The notes beneath the pieces are model-generated. The model was given only the letters and a program-made list of their open reading frames with translations. It did no database searches and was not told the origin of the DNA. 64,000 nt of DNA from assembly GCA_003167555.1 (NCBI GenBank), contig PMSN01000011.1, positions 496,001-560,000 of the forward strand. Reading direction: 5' to 3'. The translations under genes were made by a program, and so were the position numbers. Origin of the DNA: Spartobacteria bacterium. Its GTDB lineage: Bacteria; Verrucomicrobiota; Verrucomicrobiia; Chthoniobacterales; UBA10450. Below are positions 26,444-35,052 of this stretch, piece after piece (position 1 is the stretch's first letter; each line of letters starts with the position of its first letter).

Positions 26444-28246
26444 CTACAGGAGAAGCTCTTCGAGCTCAGTCAGTCGTCGTTCGAAGAGGCGAAGGGTGCT
26501 CTCGATCGGGGCCGGAGTGGTCATGTCGACGCCAGCCGCCTGCAAGGTCTCGAGTGGGAACCGGGAGCCGCCTGATTTCAGGAAATTGAGGTACGCTTCG
26601 ACGCTGCCCGGGGTTTGCGCGAGGACCCGCTCCGCCAGCGCCACCGCGGCCGAAATCCCGGTGGCGTATTTGTAAACGTAAAACGCGTGATAGAAGTGCG
26701 GGATCCGCAGACACTCGAGATCGAGCTGCGGATCGAGCACCACGCCGTCGCCGAAATAGGCCCGGAGCAAGCCACGGTATTCGGTTTTGAAAACGTCGAG
26801 CGTCAAGGCGTCGCCGCGCTCTTCGATGGCGTGGATGATCTTTTCAAACTCGGCAAACATCGTTTGGCGAAAGAGCGTGCCCCGCAAATCGTCGATCTGC
26901 CGGTTGATGATATAAGCGCGCATCTTTCGGTCGCTCGTGGTCTCGAGAAGATGATGGGTCAAAAGCTCTTCGTTGAAAGTGGAGGCAACTTCGGCCAGGA
27001 AAATCGGGTAATCGTAATCCTGGAAGGCCTGCGATCTTTGCGCGAACCAGGTGTGCATCGAATGCCCGGCTTCGTGCGCGAGAGTGTAGACATCGGAGAA
27101 GACGTCGCTCTTGTAATTCATCAAGATGTAGGGCGGCGCGGCGAAACTGCCGGAGGAGAAGGCGCCACTCCGCTTGCCTTTTGTCTCGTAACGATCGCAC
27201 CAGCGGCCGCGCAGACCTTCACCGAGCGCCGTGGTATATTCCGGGCCTAAGGGATCCAAGGCCGTCACCACTTTGCCGATCGCTTCATCGAAGGTGACGT
27301 GTGATTCGATCTGGGGAACGAGCGGGACATAAGTGTCGTAATGGTGCAGCTCGTCCAAACCGAGGACGCGCCGGCGCAATTCGTAATAGCGAAAGAGCGG
27401 CGCAAGATTCTGTCGCACCGCGGCGATGAGTCCTTCGTAAACCGCGGCGGGAACATCGTCGCGGAAGAGCGACTCTTCGAGAGCAGAGGGATAATTTCGG
27501 GCGCGCGCGCGGAAGACATCGGCCTTCACGGAATAGGCGAGTGACGACGCGAGGGTGAACTGATGATCCTGAAACTCCTCGTAGAATTGGTGAAAGGCCC
27601 GTTTGCGCAAGCCGTGGTCGCGCTTCACCAGAAAAGAGCTGAACGAACTTTGTGTGAGCAGCTTCTCTGCTCCGGTTTCGTCGACGAGGGCGCCGAACTT
27701 CATGTCGACGTCGGTCAACTGCGAGAAGGTGTCGTCGTAGCCGTCGAGAGCGGAACTTCCTAGTGCGAGGAGGCGCTCCTCTCGCTCCGAGAGAACGTGC
27801 GGCTTCATCCGACGTATTTTCTTCAGCGCCGTTTTCCACTCGGCCAGCACCGGATCGTTCAAGAATTGCTCGAACGTTGCGTCGGGGATTGCCTGGATTT
27901 CCGGGCTGAGATACGACGCGGCCTCGCCGATTTTCGTCAGCAAATTTTGCAGTTGTCCCATGCGCGCCAGGTAATCCGGGCTCGCGCCGTCTTCGGCCAG
28001 CTGAAGCGAAGCGTAGTGGTAAACACGCTCGATTTTTTGATCGAACGATTTCTCAAATTCCAGACAACTGACGAGCGTGCCGGCCGATTCACCGAGACGG
28101 CCCTTCCACTCCGTGAGTTGCGGATATGTCTTTTGGATCCAAGCCAAGTCCTCGGTCCATTTATCGACGTCGCTAAAAAGATGGGTGAGATCCCATTTGT
28201 CGGAGTCGGGGAGGTCGGCGCGAGTTAGGACTTTCGTGCTGGTCAT
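26444..28246 (-). CDS. pepF: Oligoendopeptidase F family M3 peptidase
   Basis: 600 residues from ATG 28246, supported by gaggag upstream; the frame runs open a further 15 codons through repeat sequence. The zinc motif HEAGH (in TLAHEAGHSMHTWF) lies near residue 390, and the downstream Glu of the M3 family is in FLAEVASTFNEELL. Cleaves oligopeptides in the cytoplasm. Length agrees with PepF (about 600). The family C-terminus, with RFPLETLQAAGVDM, is complete. Confidence 0.95.
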   Translation of the reverse strand: MTSTKVLTRADLPDSDKWDLTHLFSDVDKWTEDLAWIQKTYPQLTEWKGRLGESAGTLVSCLEFEKSFDQKIERVYHYASLQLAEDGASPDYLARMGQLQNLLTKIGEAASYLSPEIQAIPDATFEQFLNDPVLAEWKTALKKIRRMKPHVLSEREERLLALGSSALDGYDDTFSQLTDVDMKFGALVDETGAEKLLTQSSFSSFLVKRDHGLRKRAFHQFYEEFQDHQFTLASSLAYSVKADVFRARARNYPSALEESLFRDDVPAAVYEGLIAAVRQNLAPLFRYYELRRRVLGLDELHHYDTYVPLVPQIESHVTFDEAIGKVVTALDPLGPEYTTALGEGLRGRWCDRYETKGKRSGAFSSGSFAAPPYILMNYKSDVFSDVYTLAHEAGHSMHTWFAQRSQAFQDYDYPIFLAEVASTFNEELLTHHLLETTSDRKMRAYIINRQIDDLRGTLFRQTMFAEFEKIIHAIEERGDALTLDVFKTEYRGLLRAYFGDGVVLDPQLDLECLRIPHFYHAFYVYKYATGISAAVALAERVLAQTPGSVEAYLNFLKSGGSRFPLETLQAAGVDMTTPAPIESTLRLFERRLTELEELLL

Positions 28247-28262
28247 TGGCGGAAGAGGAGAA

Positions 28263-28299
28263 ACGTCCAACGTCCAACGCTCAACGTCCAACGTTCAAT
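28263..28299. repeat. Short tandem repeat (cgtccaa units)
   Basis: Four or five degenerate copies of the 7-10 base unit cgtccaacgt, placed just upstream of pepF. A related array with units of cgaacgccga forms part of the element at 59452-59549. Confidence 0.7.
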
Positions 28300-28310
28300 G
28301 GAAGAGTTTC

Positions 28311-28338
28311 TGTAGCCGCGGTCTATGACCGCCGCACC
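28311..28338 (+). repeat. REP palindrome of the GCGGTC-N3-GACCGC family
   Basis: ctgtagccgcggtctatgac continues into cgccgcac; the stem is GCGGTC-TAT-GACCGC. 24 of 28 bases agree with a segment found inside the coding region of rarA (47495-47522, reverse strand). It overlaps the end of the uracil-DNA glycosylase gene. Confidence 0.7.
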
Positions 28339-28955
28339 GATGAGCGGCAAATCGCCGGATGCCGCGCAATCAAGCGCATAGCTTTGCGGAGTAATCCGAT
28401 TCCTGGCGGAATACGGTGCCACGGTGAAGCACCGGACGGATGCGGAAGCGGGATGAGGTCAAAGGCGCAGCGTTGGCGGCGCATCGTGAAGGCGCGCCCG
28501 ACGACTTCTTCCAATTTGGCGAAGGCGATAAATTGCGAGATCGCGAGTTTGCCAACTGGAATGACAAGGTGTGGCCGCAGGAGATCGATTTCGTCATTCA
28601 TCCACGTCGAGCAATTCCGAATTTCATCCGGCGCGGGAACGCGGTCACCGCCTGCGGGAGTTTTGCCGGGGAAGCAGCGGCAGACCGCGGCGAAGTAAAT
28701 CTCAGAGCGCACCTCGATCTCAGTCCGGCGACAAAATTCCTCAAACCAACCGAATAGAGTCCGGCCCGCGGTCCATGCGAATGGCTTGCCGAGGACCGGT
28801 TCCTTCACGCCAGGCGCCTGACCGATTAGCATCACTTTGCTGAGAACGGGTCCGCCTGAAACGGGTGGCAGCATCATGCGCGGACATCGCCGGCATTGCA
28901 GCAGGCGCGCGACATGTTGATCTAATAGTTGCTGTCTATGCGACGGCCGGCTCAT
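28323..28955 (-). CDS. Family 4-type uracil-DNA glycosylase
   Basis: 210 residues from ATG 28955. Four cysteines arranged for a [4Fe-4S] cluster: CRRCPRM near residue 21, then CRCFPGKTPAGG and RNC near 90-115. The uracil-pocket motif is GQAPGVKEPVLGKPF near 46-60, and the C-terminal motif is HPSG. Such enzymes excise uracil from deaminated DNA. The C-terminal 20 residues run into a REP element, so the original stop may have been replaced. Confidence 0.85.
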   Translation of the reverse strand: MSRPSHRQQLLDQHVARLLQCRRCPRMMLPPVSGGPVLSKVMLIGQAPGVKEPVLGKPFAWTAGRTLFGWFEEFCRRTEIEVRSEIYFAAVCRCFPGKTPAGGDRVPAPDEIRNCSTWMNDEIDLLRPHLVIPVGKLAISQFIAFAKLEEVVGRAFTMRRQRCAFDLIPLPHPSGASPWHRIPPGIGLLRKAMRLIARHPAICRSSVRRS

Positions 28956-28972
28956 TGCAACCGCGGTCACAG

Positions 28973-29185
28973 TCAGCGGCGAAAGAGCGACATGATCAAA
29001 GTGAGCACAACACTCACGAGAATGCAGGTGACGATCGGGAAGTAGAAGCTGGAGCTTCCACGTTCGATGCGAATGTCGCCCGGTAAGCGTCCGAGCCAGC
29101 TCCCGCCGATTCCGCTCCAGAGCACGAGGCCGAGGATCGCGATGACGCCGCCGAAAACAACGAGCACTCTGCCAAGATCGCGCAC
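28973..29185 (-). CDS. DUF2905 membrane protein
   Basis: 70 residues from GTG 29185; a longer frame from TTG 29221 exists but the family normally begins at this point. Two membrane helices surround the signature GRLPGDIRIERG and FYFPIVTCILVSVVL, which define DUF2905. Function unknown. It follows the Spy-like gene on the same strand and precedes the glycosylase gene by 17 bases, so the three may be one operon. Confidence 0.85.
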   Translation of the reverse strand: MRDLGRVLVVFGGVIAILGLVLWSGIGGSWLGRLPGDIRIERGSSSFYFPIVTCILVSVVLTLIMSLFRR

Positions 29186-29229
29186 GCAGAAAGATAGCGT
29201 GGAGCGCTCCTTGTTAAACAACGAAGCTC

Positions 29230-29700
29230 CTACTGTCCCGCGATCCTTTCGTTGATTCGTTCCAGGACGGCGTCGACGTGCTCATCGACGCTGCCGGCGA
29301 GTTCCTTCAATTTTTCAATTTGCTGCGGTGTGAGGACGGCGCGAATCCGATCGGAAACATAGGCGCGTTTCACATCGAGGTCGGCTTCGATCTGCGCGAC
29401 CCGCGCCGCTTGCGCGCGAATGGCTGCCTCGTTCACGGGCGCGGTGTGGATCGTTTTGCGGAGCGCTCGCCGCTCCTGCACGTATTGCTTTACCAGTGGC
29501 TGGAGGGCCGGCCGCGTCTCGCGCAGAATGGCGTGAATCTGCTGCTTCTGGGCGTCGGTCAGACCGAGCTCCGCAATTTTACCGAGGAGCGCATGCCGAA
29601 AACGCAGAGGTGCGATCGGACCGTTTGCCGCCCACGCGATGCCGACTAAACCGGAGAGCGCCAGCGCGCCCACACAAGAGAAGACTTTTAGTTTGTTCAT
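29230..29700 (-). CDS. Spy/CpxP-like periplasmic protein
   Basis: 156 residues from ATG 29700, with a signal peptide (cleavage near AWA-ANG). Two copies of the LTxxQ motif (LTDAQKQQI and LTPQQIEKL) flank a long helical stretch, as in the Spy/CpxP family of periplasmic chaperones and heavy-metal-sensing proteins. Upstream codons in the same frame lack signal character. Divergent from the DnaJ gene. Confidence 0.82.
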   Translation of the reverse strand: MNKLKVFSCVGALALSGLVGIAWAANGPIAPLRFRHALLGKIAELGLTDAQKQQIHAILRETRPALQPLVKQYVQERRALRKTIHTAPVNEAAIRAQAARVAQIEADLDVKRAYVSDRIRAVLTPQQIEKLKELAGSVDEHVDAVLERINERIAGQ

Positions 29701-29815
29701 ATTTTTTTGATTACGAAAAGGGAGACGCAAGGAAATCCTGGCCGGTTACATTTCTTTTCGAACGCGTGTGTGACTAGTTGCGTATGTCGGCAGCCGCGCA
29801 GAAACTCGCGGGAGA

Positions 29816-30775
29816 ATGGCTGTTCAATTCCGGGATTATTACGAGACGCTGGGTGTCGCGAAGAGTGCGAGCGATGAGGAGATCAAGAGCGCATTCCGGA
29901 AGCTCGCGCGCAAACACCACCCGGACGTGGCGAAGGACAAGGCGACCGCCGAAGAAAAATTCAAGCAGATCAACGAGGCCTACGAAGTCCTGGGCGATCC
30001 GGAGAAGCGCAAGAAGTACGACGAGCTGGGCGCGAATTGGAATCAGCCGGGAGGATTTCAGCCGCCGCCGGGTTGGGATTCGGGCCGAGGGGGAGGAGGA
30101 TTCCAGCGTTACGGGACCGGCGATGGCGGCGTGGAATTCGAATTCGGTGGAACGGGATTCAGCGATTTCTTCGAAGCATTTTTCGGAGGCGGTCGCGGAC
30201 AGACTGGTTTCGGTGGCGGTTCTTTTGGACGCCGGCCCACCAGCGCCGAACGCGGCAGCGACGTGGAAGCCGACATCATGGTGACGCTGGAGGAGGCACT
30301 ACACGGATCGAAGCGAACCGTTTCGCTGCGTCGCAGCACATCGAACAAAGTCGAGAGTTATCAGGTAAAAATTCCGCGCGGCGTCCACGAAGGACAACGC
30401 ATTCGCCTCGCCGGTCAGGGCGAAGCCGGCGCGCACGGCGGGAAAAGCGGCGATTTATTTCTGCGGGTGCGACTCGCGCGGCATCCCGACTTTACGGTCG
30501 AAGGCAGCGATTTGATCCACGAAGTGAAAGTCGAACCGTGGCAGGCCGTGCTGGGGAGCGAGTTGCAAGTGCCGACACTGGAAGGGAGCGTGCGGTTGAA
30601 ATTGCCGGCGGGAACCCAGCCCGGACAACGGTTTCGGCTGCGCGGCCACGGACTTCCGACAGCGTCCGACACCCGAGGCGACTTGTTTGTTCTGCCGCAA
30701 ATTCAGGTGCCGAAGAAATTAACGGAGCGCGAACGCGAAATCTGGAAGCAACTCGCGGAGCTGCGGGGCAGCTAG
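29816..30775 (+). CDS. DnaJ-like co-chaperone (CbpA type)
   Basis: 319 residues. J domain at 5-70 with the HPD triad (KHHPDVAKD), a Gly/Phe-rich linker (about 80-150), and two C-terminal peptide-binding beta domains ending in a dimerisation helix. The zinc-finger region of classic DnaJ is absent, as in CbpA. It would stimulate DnaK ATPase in the cytoplasm. The rpiB gene follows 47 bases downstream on the same strand. Confidence 0.92.
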   Translation: MAVQFRDYYETLGVAKSASDEEIKSAFRKLARKHHPDVAKDKATAEEKFKQINEAYEVLGDPEKRKKYDELGANWNQPGGFQPPPGWDSGRGGGGFQRYGTGDGGVEFEFGGTGFSDFFEAFFGGGRGQTGFGGGSFGRRPTSAERGSDVEADIMVTLEEALHGSKRTVSLRRSTSNKVESYQVKIPRGVHEGQRIRLAGQGEAGAHGGKSGDLFLRVRLARHPDFTVEGSDLIHEVKVEPWQAVLGSELQVPTLEGSVRLKLPAGTQPGQRFRLRGHGLPTASDTRGDLFVLPQIQVPKKLTEREREIWKQLAELRGS

Positions 30776-30822
30776 ACGCTTTCGCTCGACACTCCGGCGT
30801 GCTCGGGATTAGAACGCTCCAG

Positions 30823-31251
30823 ATGAAAATCTCGCTAGGAACTGATCACGCCGGCTTCCGTTACAAAGAAAAGGTGAAGGAACTGCTGGGCCAACTGGGC
30901 CATGAGGTAAAGGATTTCGGAACATTCAGCGAGGAAACGGTCGATTATCCCCTCTTTATTCGCCCGGCCGCCGAGTCTGTGGCAAAAGGAGAATGCGAGC
31001 GCGGAATTGTTTTTGGCGGCTCCGGGAACGGCGAGGCCATCGCGGCCAACAAAGTGCGCGGCGTGCGCTGCGCGCTCTGCTGGAATGAAGAGACCGCGCG
31101 CTTATCCCGCCAGCATAATGACGCGAACGTGCTCTCGATGGGTCAGCGCGTGATCTCGGAAGAGATGGCTTTGGCGATCGTGCGTGTCTGGTTGACGACC
31201 GCTTTCGAGGGCGGGCGGCACGCGCAACGCATCGCCCAGCTGGAACCGTGA
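30823..31251 (+). CDS. rpiB: Ribose-5-phosphate isomerase B
   Basis: 142 residues from ATG 30823. It begins MKISLGTDHAGFRYKE, with the catalytic pocket GGSGNGEAIAANKVRG (in place of the usual Cys-containing GTGxG motif), and NDANVLSMGQRV. Interconverts ribose 5-phosphate and ribulose 5-phosphate in the pentose phosphate pathway. The family includes LacAB isomerases, but length and motifs fit RpiB. Confidence 0.93.
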   Translation: MKISLGTDHAGFRYKEKVKELLGQLGHEVKDFGTFSEETVDYPLFIRPAAESVAKGECERGIVFGGSGNGEAIAANKVRGVRCALCWNEETARLSRQHNDANVLSMGQRVISEEMALAIVRVWLTTAFEGGRHAQRIAQLEP

Positions 31252-31252
31252 T

Positions 31253-32125
31253 TTAACACCAGCGATCCAGGGCCACAGCCAGGAGAAAGATCGCGCTGAC
31301 GAAGGCGTTGCTCTGGAAGAACGCGCGATTGATTGCGGCGAGGTCGAGCGTCCGCGCGCAACGATGTTCGTAGAGTAAGGCGGCCGAAATCAGAGGCATC
31401 GCCGCGTAATAGATCGCCCCGAGGTTCGCCGCGTAACCAAAGGCAATCAGGGCGAGGAACATGATGACGTGGAGCCATTGCGCCAGCCGCAAACTCTGAG
31501 CCACTCCCAGCCGCACGACCAAAGAGCGCAGTCCTTCGTGCCGGTCGAAATCCACATCCTGCGTCGCGTAAATCAAATCGAACCCTGCCACCCAACAGAC
31601 GACTCCCGCACCCAGCACCAATGGCGGAAAATCCAGACGACCCGTTTGCGCGACCCAGGCGCCGGCCGGTGCGACCGCTAGCGCGAGCCCGAGAAAGAAG
31701 TGCGTGGCGCTCGTGAATCGTTTTGTCAGGGAATAGAAAAAGATAATGGCGAGCGCGGCTGGTGCGAGGAGAGCTGTGGTTCGGTTAATGGCCGCACTGG
31801 CGATCAGAAATCCAACCGCGCTGACCGTGAGAAGTGTCCACGCCGCGGACTTTCGCACGAGCCGGTGTCGAGTCGCCGTGCGGGGATTCGTCTGGTCCAG
31901 CGTCCAATCGCTCAGACGGTTGAAGAGCATGGCAGCCGTGCGCGCGAGAACCATGCAGGCGAGCACGAGGAGCAAGGTGCGCGGGGCCGGGCGCCCGTTG
32001 GCCGCGACGAGCAGCGCCCCCAATGCAAAAGGCAGAGCGAAAATTGTGTGGGAGAAACGGACCAGCCGGAGAAAACGGGTGACGGGATTGGATTGCGCAA
32101 CGGCATCGGTGCTGGAAGCAGTCAT
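31253..32125 (-). CDS. UbiA-family prenyltransferase
   Basis: 290 residues, about eight or nine membrane helices. The two Asp-rich prenyl-diphosphate motifs are NRLSDWTLDQTNPRTATR near residue 70 and DVDFDRHEGLRS near 190. These fit the UbiA group; the sequence is of the kind annotated as 4-hydroxybenzoate or MqnP-type prenyltransferase in quinone synthesis. No other quinone genes adjoin it, so the acceptor is not assigned. Convergent with rpiB, 1 base apart. Confidence 0.9.
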   Translation of the reverse strand: MTASSTDAVAQSNPVTRFLRLVRFSHTIFALPFALGALLVAANGRPAPRTLLLVLACMVLARTAAMLFNRLSDWTLDQTNPRTATRHRLVRKSAAWTLLTVSAVGFLIASAAINRTTALLAPAALAIIFFYSLTKRFTSATHFFLGLALAVAPAGAWVAQTGRLDFPPLVLGAGVVCWVAGFDLIYATQDVDFDRHEGLRSLVVRLGVAQSLRLAQWLHVIMFLALIAFGYAANLGAIYYAAMPLISAALLYEHRCARTLDLAAINRAFFQSNAFVSAIFLLAVALDRWC

Positions 32126-32134
32126 CGGTCGGTT

Positions 32135-32752
32135 TTATTGATCGCGGGCGAGAAGCTGCTCCAGCCGCGCGCGCCCTCCGGAGAGAATCGGTGTCCCGTG
32201 CGCAAAGAAGATGCGCTCAAAAGAGTAGTCTAACAGCTTGCTCAACGAGCGACGCATCAGCTTCGCGTCCAGGCAATATTTCGAGGGGAGCAGGCCAAAG
32301 CCGTGCGGCTCGAAGTTAATCAGCGCATCGCCCACCACTATCGTGCCCCCATCCTGAAAACAATGCAGCGCCATCTCTCCCGCGGCCCCGCCGTCGATGG
32401 CGATCGCAGTCAGTCCTCCGGCGAGGGTCTTCCCATCGCGCACGCCGATCGCTCCGGCAAACTCAGTCGTCTCGCCAAGCGAGTGATGCACATAAGTTGG
32501 AACGGAGAACTCCCTGGAAAACACTGCTGCCGCTCGACCGTGGTTCGCGTTTGTGACGAAAATCCCGATGGTCTCGCCGGGCGAGCGCAGGCCCGCAAAA
32601 GCATCGGCCGCAAGCGGGATCGGATCGACCAGATAGGCGCCCGAGTCCGTCGTCAGCGCTGTTGAAAACAACTCGGCCTTAACGGCGGGCTCGTAAACCT
32701 GCCAGATGGAGATACCTGAAACGATCGGTTCAACTTCCTGGGCGAGGGCCAT
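32135..32752 (-). CDS. Metallo-beta-lactamase-fold protein with degenerate metal site
   Basis: 205 residues. Strand order and the pieces AYLVDPIPL, GIFVTNANHGRAA, GGTIVVGDALINF and RIFFAHGTPIL follow the metallo-beta-lactamase fold. The HxHxDH motif is reduced to NANHGR, so two of the metal ligands are gone; the C-terminal His is kept. Either a non-metal relative or an altered hydrolase. It lies just upstream of the prenyltransferase gene, 9 bases away, and probably shares its transcript. Confidence 0.75.
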   Translation of the reverse strand: MALAQEVEPIVSGISIWQVYEPAVKAELFSTALTTDSGAYLVDPIPLAADAFAGLRSPGETIGIFVTNANHGRAAAVFSREFSVPTYVHHSLGETTEFAGAIGVRDGKTLAGGLTAIAIDGGAAGEMALHCFQDGGTIVVGDALINFEPHGFGLLPSKYCLDAKLMRRSLSKLLDYSFERIFFAHGTPILSGGRARLEQLLARDQ

Positions 32753-32856
32753 TGACCGGCATGATCGTGTCTGGGCTGGCGATCCTCAAGACGGTTCGTT
32801 GGCCCGGTCGGCCGGTTTGGCATTATAGATGCTATACCAATTGTAATTACCATATT

Positions 32857-34080
32857 ATGATCACCTTCTCCTACCAAGCCCGGGATGCCTCCGGCAAGAT
32901 CGTTTCCGGCATCCAAGACGCTCTTAACGAAGACAACGCCGTCACCAGCCTGATGAGTCGCGGGCTCATGGTGCTTTCTCTTCAGAAAAAAGCCGCTGCT
33001 AACAAAACCCGCAAGAAAACCTGGTCGGTAAAGGAAACGGACCTCGTTCTTTTCACCCGGCAACTTTCCACGATGATCGAGGCCGGCATTTCCCTGGTCC
33101 AGGCGTTAACGGCGCTCTACGATCAGTGCGACCCGAAACGGCAACGGAGCCTGCGCCACATCATCAGCGATGTGACTACGCGAGTGCAGGGCGGCGAGAC
33201 CTTCAACGAATCCATTGCGAAACATCCGCGCGTCTTTGATCGGCTGTTTGTGAGCATGGTGAAGGCCGGCGAACATGGCGGTCTGCTCTCCGAGATTCTT
33301 GATCGGCTCGCAGGCTTCCTCGAAGCGAGCGCGCGTCTGCGCAAAAAGGTGAAGTCCGCCATGACCTACCCGGTCATCGTCATTTCCATCGCGCTCGCGA
33401 TTACCACTTTTCTTCTCGTCAAAGTCGTCCCAATCTTCGGCGAGATCTTCAAGGACTTCGGCGCAAAGTTGCCCGCTCCCACCCAGTTCCTCATCGACGT
33501 GAGCGATTTCATGCGCGGGGAATGGTATTTTCTCATCGGCGGCGCCTTGGCGGTATTCTTTGGGGTGCGCACTTTTCTGCGCTCGCCCGGGGGCAAGCGG
33601 TTTGCGGATCGCTGGAAACTGAAGCTGCCGATCTTTGGGCCGCTCCTGCATAAGATTTGCATGTCGCGCTTTTCCCGGACGTTCGCGCAGTTGATCCGCA
33701 GCGGCGTGCCGATCCTCGAAGTGCTCGACATCGTCGGTGGCGCTTCTGGCAATCACGTTGTCGAAACGAGCATCAAAGGCGTGAGCGACGACGTGGAAAA
33801 AGGCAGCAATCTTTCGGTAGCGCTTTCCAGAAAAAAGATTTTCCCACCCATGATGTTGCGCATGGTCGCGGCGGGCGAAGCCACCGGCAAGATCGACACC
33901 ATGCTCGAAAAGATGGCTGATTTCTGGGATGAAGAAATCGAGGCCATGCTGGATGCGCTCACCTCGCTGATCGAACCGCTCCTGATCGTTTTTCTCGGAG
34001 TCATCGTTGGCGGCATCGTGATCGCGATGTTCCTGCCGATCTTCAAGCTGAACGAAGTAGTTTCGCAGGCCAAAAACTAA
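32857..34080 (+). CDS. PilC/GspF-family inner-membrane platform protein
   Basis: 407 residues from ATG 32857. Two GspF domains: LFTRQLSTMIEAGISLVQAL (about 67-86) and FSRTFAQLIRSGVPILEVL (about 272-290), each followed by paired helices. Three membrane segments. The N-terminus FSYQARDASGKIVSG is typical. It organises the inner-membrane base of type IV pili or type II secretion. No pilin or ATPase gene adjoins it here. A hairpin terminator follows. Confidence 0.92.
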   Translation: MITFSYQARDASGKIVSGIQDALNEDNAVTSLMSRGLMVLSLQKKAAANKTRKKTWSVKETDLVLFTRQLSTMIEAGISLVQALTALYDQCDPKRQRSLRHIISDVTTRVQGGETFNESIAKHPRVFDRLFVSMVKAGEHGGLLSEILDRLAGFLEASARLRKKVKSAMTYPVIVISIALAITTFLLVKVVPIFGEIFKDFGAKLPAPTQFLIDVSDFMRGEWYFLIGGALAVFFGVRTFLRSPGGKRFADRWKLKLPIFGPLLHKICMSRFSRTFAQLIRSGVPILEVLDIVGGASGNHVVETSIKGVSDDVEKGSNLSVALSRKKIFPPMMLRMVAAGEATGKIDTMLEKMADFWDEEIEAMLDALTSLIEPLLIVFLGVIVGGIVIAMFLPIFKLNEVVSQAKN

Positions 34081-34125
34081 TTTGCAGAGCAAAAGCTAAG
34101 GAGAAGCCTCGCTCATGTATGGGAG

Positions 34126-34154
34126 GGAGTGGATCGCAAGGTCCACTCCTTTTC
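34126..34154 (+). terminator. Rho-independent terminator of the pilC-like gene
   Basis: A perfect 8-bp stem, GGAGTGGA and TCCACTCC, with an 8-base loop is followed by TTTT. It lies 46 bases after the PilC/GspF stop. Confidence 0.7.
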
Positions 34155-34169
34155 CATTTCCCCGGGAAC

Positions 34170-34316
34170 CTAAATTGCGGCGCCTTGGGTCGCCGCGCTT
34201 TCTACTTTCGCATCCATCTCGCGATAGATTCGCTCGATCGCGCTGGCGGGATCCTCGAGGCGCGGATGCAAACGCCGCTCCAGCGCGCGTGAGGTGGCGG
34301 CGGGTTGCATTCGCAT
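34170..34316 (-). CDS. Small ORF, 48 residues, doubtful
   Basis: A small open frame reading MRMQPAATSRALERRL, then IERIYREMDAKVESAA. The composition looks protein-like (helical, charged), but there is no ribosome binding site and it opens next to a REP element. It could be a true small protein or the 3' end of a lost gene. Listed because the stretch is otherwise without genes. Confidence 0.25.
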   Translation of the reverse strand: MRMQPAATSRALERRLHPRLEDPASAIERIYREMDAKVESAATQGAAI

Positions 34317-34324
34317 CAGGAAAG

Positions 34325-34368
34325 GGGAGCGCAGGCAGCCTGCCTGCACAAGCCGGCTGCCAGCCGGC
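34325..34368. repeat. Double-hairpin REP element
   Basis: Two perfect palindromes in tandem: GCAGGCA-GCC-TGCCTGC (34331-34347) and GCCGGCTG-C-CAGCCGGC (34352-34368), preceded by the ggggagcgcagg motif that also begins the element at 10356. A GTAGGGCGACCGCTCC half-element follows at about 34389. Confidence 0.7.
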
Positions 34369-34480
34369 GTTCGCTGTTTTTCTTTTGTAGGGCGACCGCT
34401 CCCGTTGGCGATTCAAACACGGTGCTCTTGACTCGACGCCATCGACCAAGCTAAGAACGGGCCGCCAAACCGGAGGAAAT

Positions 34481-34822
34481 ATGAAAAGACTAATTGTCAG
34501 CTTTTTTACCATCGCACTTCTCTGCGGCCCCGCGGGCGCGTTCGCCGCGGGCTCAGGCCTGGAGGGCGAATATATCGAGAGCGGAGTGGAAAACTCCACC
34601 CTCACCATCACGGCCGATCATTGGACCCTGGGCGGCACCATGAAGATGGATTACACCTACACTGCGAAGAAGACTGGTGAGAACACCTATGAACTGGAGT
34701 TGAAGACGGTGAATCGCTACATGAAAGGAATGGACATGAAGGCCGTGGTGCGCAAGGAAGGCACCACCCTGTTCGCTAACAGCAACGGAGCCGGCGAAGT
34801 AAAATGGGAGAAAAAGAAGTAA
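34481..34822 (+). CDS. Small secreted protein of unknown function
   Basis: 113 residues with a clear signal peptide (cleavage near AFA-AGS, residue 22-23). The mature part has a lipocalin-like alternation of strands (LEGEYIESGVENSTLTIT, TYTAKKTGENTYELELK). The start is supported by ggaggaa upstream. No family recognised. Periplasmic or secreted. Confidence 0.75.
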   Translation: MKRLIVSFFTIALLCGPAGAFAAGSGLEGEYIESGVENSTLTITADHWTLGGTMKMDYTYTAKKTGENTYELELKTVNRYMKGMDMKAVVRKEGTTLFANSNGAGEVKWEKKK

Positions 34823-34855
34823 GCTGATTCCCGGGCTCAGCACGTGTCGCGAAAT

Positions 34856-34918
34856 TTGTAGGGCGACCGCTCCGGTTGCCGAACCCAAACTGCGGCAGGC
34901 GATGCGCCTGCCCTACAA
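34856..34918. repeat. Palindromic REP-like element
   Basis: The ends ttgtagggc and gccctacaa are exact inverted copies, around GACCGCTCC and a small gcaggcgatgcgcctgc stem. Same family as 23829-23892. Confidence 0.7.
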
Positions 34919-35052
34919 TCTTCGCACCGCCCGCCTTCTGCCGCGACGTAAGAAAGGCCTCATCTGGCCCAGAAAAGAACTCGTCCACGCCAAAAGAGAG
35001 CTGGATTGCAGCAAACGAGAGCCCGTTTTCAGTTAATAGTGATCGCTGATGA